DNA from: Hygrophila difformis
Taxonomy: Eukaryota > Streptophyta > Magnoliopsida > Lamiales > Acanthaceae
Assembly: GCA_030278955.1 (NCBI GenBank)
Contig: JAOANR010000004.1
Coordinates: forward strand, 20,778,976-20,842,975
Reading direction: 5' to 3'
DNA length: 64,000 nucleotides
Shown: piece by piece, positions 33,879-45,059 of the stretch
How the letters are laid out: every line of letters starts with the position of its first letter
Numbering within the stretch: the first letter of the stretch is position 1
Notes under the pieces: model-generated
Database searches by the model: none
Told to the model about the DNA's origin: nothing
What the model saw: only the letters and a program-made list of their open reading frames with translations
Translations under genes and position numbers: made by a program

Positions 33879-35622
33879 TCATAGGGGATGGTTAAGGATA
33901 AAGTCAGATCTGATACTTCTCATATAGTGCATCAAAGATCTTCTCAGTCTTTGATACGTCGAAGCAAAAGTCCTCTTATGCCATAGGTTTGGCGTACTAT
34001 TCTTCATTGGCCTTGCGGCTTTTGGTTTCAACTCAGTGCAAACAAAGGGTTTGCCCCGGATAAGTTCGGCGGTCATTTGATCTGCAAGTTCAGCCTCTTG
34101 ATTACAGGCTTCTTCTAGATCACCGTCACTGTCCACACGTATGGTAGCGACTTAGTACGCTCTTTTCTATCTCTCCCCTCTACCTGTTGATTCCTGGGTC
34201 TCTTAAAATAGAGACTCGACCCTCATCGCTTTAGTGGATAAGGATGACAGGTCATCAATGTCCAAGGGGGTTAACTTCTCCCTGACAGGAAGTTTCATGT
34301 TCCTAATCGCTATGTCGGTTATTTCCTTTTCGGAAATAGCGGTTGTAAACTTCCCTTTCTGTTGTCGTAACCGCTCAATGAACTTAAATGTCGGTTCATT
34401 GTCCCTCTGCTTGGTTTCTAATATCTCAACCAACGTAACCTTTGGTTGGGGATTATAGAACCGGGCATGAAACGCTTTCCCCAACTGCTGCCATGTGCCA
34501 AAAATTCGCCTGCGGGCAAGCCATTAAACCATGAGAAGGTAATTTTCGTCAGTGAGGGAAGGGAATAACGGCATCCGGTGGAACTGATTCTAGCCCAACT
34601 CTCCTAACTTGGTAAGGAAGCGGCTGATGTGTTCCATTGTGGACGTCTCATCTTCTCCTGAAAATGTGGAGAAGTTGGGTATCTGGGCACCATATGGTAG
34701 AGGGTTATCCTCGTACACGTGGGGCAGAAAAGGCCTTTGATACACAGGCATGTGGGTCTCTGGGACGTTTAACCCTAGCCTTCGCAACATGGTTGCTAAG
34801 TGCTCTTCTTCCATGTGGCCCGTTACGGCTCCGGTTGGCCTGGTATCAATGGTGGCGGAGGAGGAAGGTTCCTTGGTGAAACTGGGTTTGGTCCGCGGAC
34901 TTCCTGGTTTTGCTGGCGATAAGGTGGATTTTGAAATCCTTCCTGCCCACCATTATTTTTGTGAGGGAAATTTCCGTCATATACTGGTTGTGGTGGTGGC
35001 GTTTCCCCCGAGCTATATTAACTCGGTTAGAGTCATGAAAACCCCCTGGAGCCCTAAATTCAGGCATCCTAACCTGGACATTATTCTGTCCGTAGCTCTG
35101 GGGTGCGTCCAATCCGCTTCCACCCCCTTGGTCATTCATCGTTACGAGAATCTTAGGAATTTCCTGGGCAGGATTGTGGGCTTCTGCCATAGTTTCTATC
35201 CCTTCTGGATGTGTGGCTGGGGCAGCCGTAAAAGCCATCGATAGTCCAAAGGTTAATGGTGGTGCGGTCAAGCAAAAGGGTTGTTTCTGAGGAAAACCTT
35301 GGCCTGCCATGTGCATACCCCACGTCCCCATTGATGGATACGGGGGATAATTTGGCCCTTGGTAATAATGTTCCCTTGATTGGGCATTATTATGGGCAAC
35401 GCTGAAGTGGTAACATTGTTAGCCATTAGAACCGGAGTACCAAATGGCTTTTTCAACGCAGCCTCCAACCTTCTTGTGAAAATATTGTCCAACGTCACGG
35501 TTAGCCTTTTCGAACATTCCCTCATCTAAGGAGAATGTTGGGACGTTCGATGACCCAGAGATTGTCGTTATGTCCCCCATGAGGAAAAAGGGACGAATTC
35601 CCTGCTTACGTCGTGTTTGCAC
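33879..35622 (-). pseudogene. Tat gag, fragmented
   Basis: Fragments in several frames. 34590-34814 reads QIPNFSTFSGEDETSTMEHI, the start of the Tat capsid domain. 34203-34484 continues it (KAFHARFYNPQPKVTLVEIL, then EKEITDIAIRNMKLPVREKL). 33879-34136 is the gag C-terminal zone (AELIRGKPFVCTELKP). The Gln/Asn-rich N-terminal region is at 34846-35622. Frameshifts and stops inactivate it. Confidence 0.75.
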
Positions 35623-35792
35623 GAGGGGAATGATCTCCTAATCCAACCATATCATTTGATATCTCATGTAGTCATCTCAAATGTTTGTACTGGCTTCTTG
35701 TAGGCTTTTTCGAACATCGCAGTTGCGTATAGTGTACAATGGAGATCCTTGATTCCTATGAGGAGTTTGGTCTCCCAATGTGGTCGCCAACC

Positions 35793-36054
35793 TGTTGCTC
35801 CCGTTTCAGGGCAAGGCTTAATCCTCTAGATGGAGCCTTCAAGACGGAAGGCGGGATGAGGACAGCCCCAAGGGATATTCTAGGAACTAGAGCATCACAA
35901 AATAAACTAAGGAAAGGAAAGAAAGCAGTAAAGGAAAGCAGTAAAAAAGCATTGAAGAAAGCGATAAATAAAAGTAAAGTACTGGAAAAGTAAAGACATT
36001 GTATTGAAATGTGTGGTGGTTGAGGAACCCAAATTACATCTTAAGTTCTAATAT
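35793..36054 (-). repeat. Tat 5' LTR, piece 1
   Basis: It matches 28702-28960 and is cut by the solo LTR at 36055 (target duplication AATAT). Just left of it the minus strand reads GGTTGGCGACCACATTGGGA, a plausible primer-binding site (TGGCGACC...), although the matching tRNA is not certain. Confidence 0.85.
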
Positions 36055-39000
36055 TGTAATACCCGGGATTTTTATAGCGCTCAACAAATAAAATAAATGT
36101 ATTTCCGAGAAGGAAATATTTTATCACAATAAATTATTGCTCGGCAATGAAACTCCGATAAATTCAAAAATTCAAAATGGAATAAAAGAGGGAAAGGAAG
36201 CTCGAAGACATTCCAGGAATCGAGTCAAAAGAATTGAAATTAAATTCAAGAAAGAAAAGAATTTTAATTCCAAGAACCCGCGAAGTCGGAAACGATTTAA
36301 ATAAATAAATTATTACACGGGAGTCAAAAGACGACGAATTAGAAGCCGACGAATCCAAACGCGACGGACTCAAGATTTCGAATACGGGATTAATTCGAAA
36401 CGAGATAAATTTAAGATAAGAATTTATAATCCGAGAATGACTCGAAAAATCGAGCCCGAAAATGTAGAAGGATAGAAGTCCGAAAGAGAGGAGGAAAGGA
36501 CCCGACGAATTGCACGACCCGGTCCGGACCGCGGTCCAGACCGGAGCCGCGCGGTCCCCGCGCAGTCCGCGCCAACACCGCGCCAACATGGCAACGAAAC
36601 GGATAGACGCGGACAAGAATGGAAAACGCGATTTCTTGCCAAATTTCGGTCCGAAAACTATGGTAACTTACCTTACCCGTGTAGAGGAGATCAAGGACCA
36701 TTATTAGGCCGATTGTCTGCCATTCTAACTCCCAAAATCCCTCTCAAAACCGCCCCCATCATCCTCCCCACTCAACCCACTCGAAAAATCCTAGTTCTTG
36801 TGCATTCCGAATCGTTACGGCGAAGAAGACGAAGATGACGAGGCCAAGCACTGTTTAGACGCCGTGTGGTGGTAAGGATGAGATTTTAATATCTTTTTCA
36901 TAGCCCCTAGTCGAATTTAGAACCTGATTTTTAGTATTTTTCTCTTATAATCGCAAATCGAGACCGAAGAGAAGGAGACGAGTAGTTTGGACGTGTTCGC
37001 GGACTCCGGAGGCCATCCCGACGAATCTTAGGACTCTAAACCTCACCCACTGTAAGTTTACTCCTTGCATATCAATTTTGGGTGACTAAAATCAAACGAA
37101 TCAATGGATTCAAAACAAAAATTTAAAAATCGGACTTAAAAACCCCAAACCACGCATTTTCTGAAATCTAGTAAAAACTCCTATTTCGAGAATCTGAAAC
37201 GAAAAACTCCGAACTTAAGAATTATTTCTAACGTCGTGATCTAAGTTGTGTCAAAATTTCAAGCATTTGCATCAAGTTTTGAGACTCGAAATTTCACCGA
37301 GAAGATTCTGCGTTCTTAAATGTTTTCGAAAATCCTGACGGCTTTCATATGCAAACTTCATGTGGATTTTTCTCTCACTTTCGGTCGAAACCAATCTTTG
37401 ATGTAAACATAAAAGTTGTAGATATTTGTCTTAAGATTATGCCCGTAAAATATCGTGAACTTTCGTTAACGTTTGAATCTTGAAATTGATCCGAACAGCC
37501 TGTGTTTTTGAAAAGAAAATCGTTGACAGATTTTTATCCGAACTTGATGAGCGTTTTCGAATTGATCCAGTCAGTTTTGAACCTCACGATACAAACGAAA
37601 TTTGTAGGAAAATGTGTCTAGTTTATTCCTGAAAAATTTCATAATTTTTTAACTACGTTTAATATGCCAAAAATTCGTCAAAAGTTGAATCGTCAAATCT
37701 GAAATACTGACAGCTTCCCTATTCGAACATGATCCGAATATTCATCACTGATCCGATAGGAATTAAACTTTGAGGTCTAAATAAAAGTTGTAGATAATTG
37801 CCTCAAGGATGTGTGGTTAAAATTTTGTGAGTTTTCGTTAATGTTTGAACCTTCAAAACACGATCTAAACAGCCTGCGCTTCCAGTAAGAAATCTGACAG
37901 ATTTTATCCGAACTTGATGCACGAATCTGATTTAATCCGGAATGTTTTCGGACATATCGCCTCTAATAAAACTTGCTCATTTTTGTGTCTTGTACGTGCC
38001 TGTAAAATTTCATAATTTTTAGAGATCGTTTACTTGGTCAAAAACGTGTTTTAAAAACAGTGCGCTGTTACCGGGAAGTTGACAGATTTTGGGCTTTGAA
38101 AAGATTGTGAAATTCGACTTGTTTCCTTACCTAATTTCGAGAAACTTAAAACATGAAAGTTGTTCGTAAAGATGTTTTTAAGCTCCTGAGTAAATTTCAG
38201 AATTTTTGACTGTAAGGTGAATCTTTAAATTAAAAAGGCGTAACCTGTGACGAATTGGATTTTTTTGAACTTGAGCAAAACTCGAACTATGAAATGCGAC
38301 GTTGAATTTTTTTTATACGACAAAACATTAACTTTCAAAAAATCCCGTTCACTAGGCTGAGCCGATCTTTATACAACTATCTTTGAGACTGCCTCGTTAG
38401 TGGTCTCCCTACTATCTGAGATTGCCTCGTTAGTGATCTCCTTACTAAGCCAAAACGGCAGTTGTGCACATGGCCTGCCAAATCGGCAGTGAGAAATACA
38501 CGGCCTGCCCAAATGGCAGTGAAACCGCTTGAAAAGCCTGTCTAACGGCAGTTGATATACACGCCTGTCAAATTGACAGTAGATATACACGGCTTGCCAA
38601 AATGGCAATCGATACACACGGCTTGCCGGAATGGCAATCGAGATACTTGGCTAGCCAAAACGGCAGTCAACACTGATATGGCTGCGGCCGCCGGCTCACC
38701 GGCTAACTGATTATGATTATTGAGATTGCCTCGTTAGTGATCTCCCTTGTGTGGTGTCCTCTTCTTAGTTATCGGGATAATATTAAAAGACTTGTGTGTG
38801 CATTTAATGAAGCTGTATTTATTTATCACGCTTTTAAATTATGCTTTCTAATTACGCCTTTAAATTTTGCATTCGAGTCTCACATAATTAATTATGTTTT
38901 TCCGCTGTAAGTTAAATTATGAATTTTTAATATTTCAATTAAGCTTGAGTAAAAGTATAATTTTTAAATTAATTAAATAATTTTTAAAACCCCTTTATTG

Positions 39001-39390
39001 TTACGTTAGGGATTAACTTACTTGAGTATTTTATATACTGATAAAACGCGTTGTTTATTTTTCTATTACAGAGTACGGAGCATGATCATGCATCGGGGGA
39101 TCACTTTGGACATTTAGTTATTTATTTTACATGACTTGCATACGGGCTTGTTAACCCGACTTTGGCCATGTCGTCCCTATCTTTAAATTTCCGCTGCAAA
39201 TTTATTATTATTATTATTACATATGTGGATGATGTTACATTATTATTTTAATCAATTTCGGACTTGTTTTTAAAAATTTTTCCAATACCTTTAGCCTTGC
39301 ATCTCTTTAGCAAGCTCGGAGATTCAGTGTCTTGCTAGGGAAGTGTGGCGGTGGCATCCCGGCCTGGGTTATCAAATCCGGGGTGTTACA
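36055..39390 (+). mobile_element. Solo LTR of a Tekay-type element
   Basis: It starts TGTAATACCCGGGATTTTTA and ends AAATCCGGGGTGTTACA, flanked by a perfect AATAT duplication (36050-36054, 39391-39395). It is the same LTR family as 51065-53472 and 59408-61709, in the opposite orientation, but is about 1 kb longer (3336 bp). No internal region is present, so it is a solo LTR formed by recombination between two LTRs. It has a GC-rich block (36510-36620) and a hairpin minisatellite (38440-38670). Confidence 0.88.
38440..38670 (+). repeat. Hairpin minisatellite in solo LTR
   Basis: Units of about 30 bp each contain a small inverted repeat: CTGCC-AAAT-CGGCAG (38475-38489), CTGTC-AAATT-GACAG (38565-38579), TTGCC-AAAAT-GGCAA (38594-38608), TTGCC-GGAAT-GGCAA (38623-38637) and others. 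Stem bases change on both arms together. Confidence 0.75.
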
Positions 39391-39395
39391 AATAT

Positions 39396-39617
39396 TTATA
39401 CAATGTCTGGTGCCTGTTCGTTGGGAGGCACCCGTTGGGGGAAAGGGATAAGAATGAAATTCAAAAAAGGTCTTCCCCGCCTTTATTCTGGTATTGGCGC
39501 GAATAAGGTTTCCACGAGGATGAGGAGTCTTCGCTTGGGGTGACGTCACCTCGTAACGTTCTGGAACCGCTTCCTCTAACTCGTGGTACTCGGGCAGTTA
39601 TCGTGCTCGGGCATGGC
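39396..39617 (-). repeat. Tat 5' LTR, piece 2
   Basis: It continues the LTR (TTATACAATGTCTGGTGCCT onward) between the solo LTR and the LARD; it matches about 28967-29193. It ends in ATGGC, the LARD target site. Confidence 0.85.
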
Positions 39618-40594
39618 TGTAACGCCCCGAAAATTTAAAACCATTTTCGTGACGTCATCGCCGTATTAACTATTCTAAACTGTTGATCACTCAGCTTAGA
39701 TAGTCAATACGAAGCGAGGTATAAATACAAACCTGTATCACACTCAAATAAATGCCAACAAAGCAGTATATAACCCCAGGAACAATACATGGCATATCCG
39801 GGCGACAAGCCCTGAAATAACATAATGACATGGTCGCACATCCAATACCAGGAATGACCAATAAGTAAATCATATGTGACAACCGCTCACATTTAAGGAA
39901 TAACATATATTTTCATCAAAGGTCAGGCAAGAGCATATAATATTTATTCTAAACAATAAATATAATGGATGCAGCCTAGCTAGTTCGCTCAACCCGTACC
40001 CCAACATCGTGGTCTGCGCCATCCGTAGGAAGATCTATAAAACAAAAACAGATAACCGCAACAAGGTGTCAGTACATCGTACTGGCAAGGAATAGATATA
40101 GCTGGAAACGAGGCACACTAATGATAACACTATACTATAACAATAATAATAACAATAATGATAACAATAATTAAGGACATAAAATAAATACAGAAAGTAA
40201 ACATCACACCGTCCCATACCGGTGCTTCAACCACTGCAGATAAAATGAATGATGGATGATGAGATGATATGTTATGACCTAAGATGTCTATCTACCCTAA
40301 ATGCAGCACATAAGCATGTCTAGCGCGCACCTAGGTACCATGGTCGGTATTCCCTCCCATATAAGGGTCCACACCCCTTAATGGTCGAGAGACATACCCA
40401 CAGTGCCCCCGCCGCGGACACTAACAGCTGAGATCGTGGCTTACGGCAAGCGGGTCAGGCAAAGGGTCATGAGCCCTCTCCAGCCAAAATCAGACTAGGA
40501 TATAAATCCTTTCCAGTCTCAATGCTTCTGGGTAGCAATCCCACTATGCCCCTCATCGGATACCGATTCGTAAGCATAGCGTATCCTACCGTCG

Positions 40595-40765
40595 TGGCAT
40601 TTTATATCATCACAGATATTCAAATATCATCACAGATATTCACATATCATCACAGATATTCAGATTTCATCACAGATATCACATATCATTACAGATATTC
40701 ACATATCATCACAGATATTCACATATCATCACAGATATTCAGATATCATCACAGATATCAAGATT
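40595..40765 (+). repeat. 20-bp tandem array in LARD LTR
   Basis: About eight head-to-tail copies of CATATCATCACAGATATTCA with single-base variants. The identical array recurs at about 46037-46207 in the other LTR. Confidence 0.9.
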
Positions 40766-40819
40766 CGATTCAATCACATGTTCATACGTAAATCAACGCA
40801 TATTCAGACTCAATTCAAT

Positions 40820-41047
40820 CACTCATCTCGAGTTAAGTATAATCCGGGGTGTGCCAAGTCCCACGTATCGGCATCCACAACTCATCGCGAGTTAAGTATC
40901 AAGGGTGTGCCAAGCCCCACATATCGGCACCAACACATAATCAGATTCAATTCCACACATGTCAATACGTAAATTACGTGTCATGACAAAATAAACAACT
41001 CATCGCGAGTTAAGTGTCAAGGGTGTGCCAAGCCCCACATATCGGCA
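40820..41047 (+). repeat. 52-bp interspersed repeat, three copies, in LARD LTR
   Basis: Three copies of CTCATCGCGAGTTAAGT..AAGGGTGTGCCAAGCCCCAC..ATATCGGCA begin near 40823, 40880 and 40999. Each starts with the near-palindrome AACTCATCGCGAGTT. They are also present at 46262-46489. Confidence 0.85.
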
Positions 41048-42581
41048 CTCAACTCATAACATCAAAATAGAAGCAACGCAAGATTCCATCCTAAACTAAA
41101 GCATGGTAGATCTTCTCTAATTGCAACTAAGTTCCAGGTTATGAGCATAATGATTAGTGAGATATTCGCAAGCAGTTCTTGCCTAATTCTAAGGCATCCT
41201 CATTATACGCAGGGAATCCGTACACACGAGAGTTCCCAATACTAAGGCAACATAGACTATACTAGTCTATTCCTAACCCCGATCTAATTTGCTATTCTAA
41301 ACCTTGCCTTTATTATAAATCTTCAAGCTCCCTTTGTACAACTTCAACTTTCACGTGGCTTCAATACAAGTCCACACTCGTTCCCTGTACAATAATATCA
41401 TCATAAGAATTAAAATAATTTAACAATACCAATTTCATCATCTCCTCTTATCTCCAACACCAATAACCACCTCCAATCCCCTTTTTATAATCCCTCCAAA
41501 TCAACCACCCAACACTTCCAATTCTATGTTTATCAACATAGAATTGACTAATATTGAATAACCCAACAACATCAATAATATAAAGAATAATTCAATCCAA
41601 CATGTCACACTATATACTACAAGTTCTCCAAGCATTCAATTAATCTCACAACATAAAAATACTAACAAGGTATCCCAATTTATTCAATTCTACAATTACA
41701 CATCTCATATATTCCACATAACTCCATTTTGTTCAATCCAAATATACAAAGAGCCATTTAACTAAAATAAAAGTCCAACAATCTCTTTCCAAGATCCCAC
41801 AAACCAACACCAAGTTAACATTTTCCCATTCTAAGTTTACCAACATAGAATTAGGAAAATCTAGAAATAGTCCAACAAAGCCAATACATAGATACACCGC
41901 TATAATCAACAATGCCAAAGGACTTTTAAAGAGTTTATAGAAACCCCAACAATTTAAACAATTAAATCTCATTAACCAATTTTACATAACCATCGTATGT
42001 TCTAATACATACTCCAATCTAAATGTAATCTACAATTACAAGGAAAAACATCAATATTCATGGTTCCCAACTTTATTATTCAAAACCAACCTCAATTTCA
42101 AAATCTATCTATCTAGTTCACTACGGTTCAAGGATCCAAATTATACCATCAAAAATTCATAACTTTAGACCACCAATATACTTTCCCAAGTTCAATTGAG
42201 TGCACCTTAAATCATAAAATCCAACACAAAGAATCTCACAAGACTAGCAAACTAAAATTCCAATTATTACACACATAATATAGGACGAAACTATTACAAC
42301 TCTCATATTAGGATAACATTAATCTTAAGAATCCAAATCCACATAATCTCTATCATTCTAACACATAGATGACAAACTCAAAACCTTCATAGGACATTTA
42401 AAATAAAAATTCCTCCAACTCATCATAATTCAATAAATCCATTTTAACCCCTTAGCTAGCACACCAAGAACTTATAGAACCAAAATCTAACAATTCTTGA
42501 ACATTCCAAAACCAAAACATGTAACATCTACAATATATCATTTAAACAATAATATACAATTAAATCATTTCTAACACTCAA

Positions 42582-43121
42582 ATGTGGGGTAAGGAATTCA
42601 ACCAAAATGCCAAGAACACCAAAAATGAGAAAATACCAAAATCCACCACCACCATTACCGCCGACTACCATCACCACGCCGGAGGTTCGCCGCCGGCGCA
42701 ACCACAGCAGCGGCGGCAGAGCAGCCGCCGCTCGCCGCCACCACAGCGCGGACGGGCGCGCTGTGCGCCACCACCGCCGGCTGGAGGCGCTGCCTCCAGC
42801 CCTCCACCATCGGGCCACCACCGCACCGCCAGTCATCACCACCACCGCACCACCGGCGAGTCGCCGGCGCGACCTCCGCAGAAGCAGCGGCAGCAGCCGC
42901 TGCTCACAGCCACAGCGCCACGCGCTGTGGCGTTGCCACCGCCGGAGGCGCTGCCTCCGGCCTCGCCATGGCTAGAAGGCATCGGCCCTGGCCCTCCTCG
43001 TCGCCACCGCAGCGGCGACACCACCTCCCGCCATCGATCGAACTCCGACAGAGAAAAGGAGCAAGAAACGGGAAGGGAAAAACAGGGAAGGAGGAGAAGG
43101 AAGGAGAACTTCATACCTTGA
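42582..43121 (+). other. CCG-rich low-complexity block in LARD LTR (open frame, doubtful gene)
   Basis: A 179-codon plus-strand frame rich in Pro, His and Arg lies in a CCG/CAC trinucleotide-rich block. Other frames here are open too, it runs against the element's direction and shows no domain. It is repeated at 48024-48563. Probably a by-product of base composition; it may act as a GC-rich regulatory island. Confidence 0.4.
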
Positions 43122-43486
43122 GAGGAAAAGCTTCGATTTCATCCCAATTGTTGTCTCCATTGCTCCCAGTCGAGATCCCCAATTCCATCGAGCCCTTGTT
43201 CTTTCTCTCTCAATTTGGAGAGTGACGGGTTGAGTGGGAATTTTCCCCAAATTTCCAATATAAGGTTAAGGGACTTTGTAACAATTTATTATTCTCATTT
43301 TAGCCCCAAATCATTCTAATAGTTCAAATTCTCCCCTTGTTGAATTGTTTGATTTGGATCACCAATACTTCTTCATTGGGCTTGAAATAATTATACACCC
43401 ATTGTATTTAATTATTGAAGCCCAATTGACTAATTAATCACAACTAAATAGATTTAATCATGAATTAATTATTCGGGATGTTACAA

Positions 43487-43498
43487 TCTCTCCCCCTT
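43487..43498 (-). other. LARD polypurine tract
   Basis: The minus strand reads AAGGGGGAGAGA directly upstream of the 3' LTR terminus TGTAACATCCCG. Confidence 0.8.
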
Positions 43499-43502
43499 AG
43501 GA

Positions 43503-43520
43503 TCATTCGTCCTCGAATGA
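43503..43520. promoter_or_regulatory. Hairpin next to LARD polypurine tract
   Basis: TCATTCG-TCCT-CGAATGA forms a perfect 7-bp stem with a 4-base loop, 17 bases from the LTR. It parallels the hairpin at 53492-53511 in the Tekay element, with the same TCG-TCCT-CGA core but different outer stem pairs. Confidence 0.65.
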
Positions 43521-45045
43521 CACAAGGTATGAACCAATATCTTTCTTTATGGAATTGAGATGAGCTCAAACTCTGAACACTTCTTACACGCTTCTTTTGA
43601 TTACTTAGAGACTCTCATCTTGGGATAAACCTACATCACAAACAAAACGAACAATCTCCAACATCAAGAAGAAGGTGAGATCGAATTACCAAGAGTATGG
43701 TAAATTCTGAATTATATCGAGAGTCAAAATCTCCCGATACAAGAGGAAAGGATGCGAACAACTAAAATCGTTGTTTGCAGAAATAAGTATACTGAGACGG
43801 AAGTCATTGTAGAAGAGAGCAAATATAATTAAATAAGTGAACCAATAATGAGATGACTCTGAGCAGCAAGAGGAACGACACCGACGGAGAAAAACTCCAA
43901 ATTATTGTAATAAATAAAAGGAACTACAGAATGCCCGGTAAGTAACTACTCTACTTCGGGTAGAAATGAATAGTAGCATGAACCAAGAAAGGCGAATGAT
44001 AACGATGAAGAAAGAGCGGACTCCAAAGGATATACAAGAACTTCTAGAAGACGTAAGGAAGTCGATGGCAAAGTTATCATAGAATTTTGGAAAACGATAG
44101 AGAAGTTTGAAGAATTTAGATAAATGCATTTACACATATCAGTGTAGCTTAAATGAAACTCGAACTATTTAAAATATTGAAACGGCGGAAAAAAAATATC
44201 AATGCTGACAGAGTATCAATGAGAATCATTCAGATGGCCTCAAGAGTGATTTGACAGTACATGCCACAACCAAAAGAGTTTAACTCGGAGAGAAGAGCTG
44301 GTACAGAAACGTACACAGTAGGATTTTCGAAAGAAGCAACGAAAATATTAGAGATATTCACTTTCTCAAAATTAAGAAAATGAAGTGAAAGGATTAAAAA
44401 TAAAGCATATCCAATAAATGAATATATGTATATATATATCAGCATTACGAGCATTACACCTTCCGTTATTAACTCGCTTCAACGCCTCTAATTAATCTCT
44501 GCGATATACTCAATTCGATGTCTCGAATTGAATGTCCTCGTAGTTCCGTCATTTGCTACAACAGGATGAGTTACCAGCAGTACATCTTTAAGATTTAAAG
44601 ATGTCTGAGATATTATTCTCCTGATGTTCTAATCATCTGCTGACAATGGATCATCATCACATATCTGCATGGCATGGATGTGCGTGTCCGGTTGTTTAAT
44701 ACCTGCAATTACCTTAAAAACAGATCCCATACATTATCACAATACCATAAGCTAAAAGAATCACCAAGCAAGCAGAAGTAATAATAGAAATAAATATTCA
44801 GCAACTTCTAAATAAGTTGCTAACAGAATTAAAGAATAGATCTCTTAGGATATCCTTGTTATTCGTCCATAGTTATCTCGCAAACCATGGCTCGAATCCA
44901 CAAGGTGCGCAATATATAAACAGGATACCACAGCATAAGAATAAATCTAACTAGCATATGACAATGCAAACTTAACCTATATGCAATCCCCGCACACTTC
45001 ACCACATGCTTTTATCAAGTTTTAAGCACATAATAGAGCAAGCCC

Positions 45046-45057
45046 GCTCTGATACCA
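45046..45057 (-). other. LARD primer-binding site (initiator-Met tRNA)
   Basis: The minus strand reads TGGTATCAGAGC two bases inside the 5' LTR, the same primer as in the Tekay and CRM elements. Confidence 0.9.
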
Positions 45058-45059
45058 AC

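Larger units (their letters stand above)
39618..43485 (-). repeat. LARD 3' LTR
   Basis: Relative to the other LTR (offset 5442) I see substitutions at 40623 (A/C), 41100 (A/G), 42981 (A/G) and 43034 (T/C) and no length change. It contains the tandem arrays at 40595-40765 and 40820-41047 and a CCG-rich block (42650-43040). Confidence 0.92.
43486..45059 (-). other. LARD internal non-coding region
   Basis: 1574 bp, no frame with recognisable homology; short minus-strand frames at 43902-44137 and 44230-44454 are likely chance. It carries the polypurine tract and adjacent hairpin at the left and the primer-binding site at the right, the minimum needed for mobilisation in trans. Confidence 0.8.

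Noticed and set aside
40595..40765. CRISPR-like array because of regularly spaced repeats
   Set aside because: Units are head to tail without unique spacers, inside a plant LTR, and there are no cas genes.
42582..43121. A 179-residue Pro/His/Arg-rich protein (and its twin at 48024-48563)
   Set aside because: It lies in a CCG-rich low-complexity block inside LTRs, several frames are open at once, and it opposes the element's direction; composition explains it.
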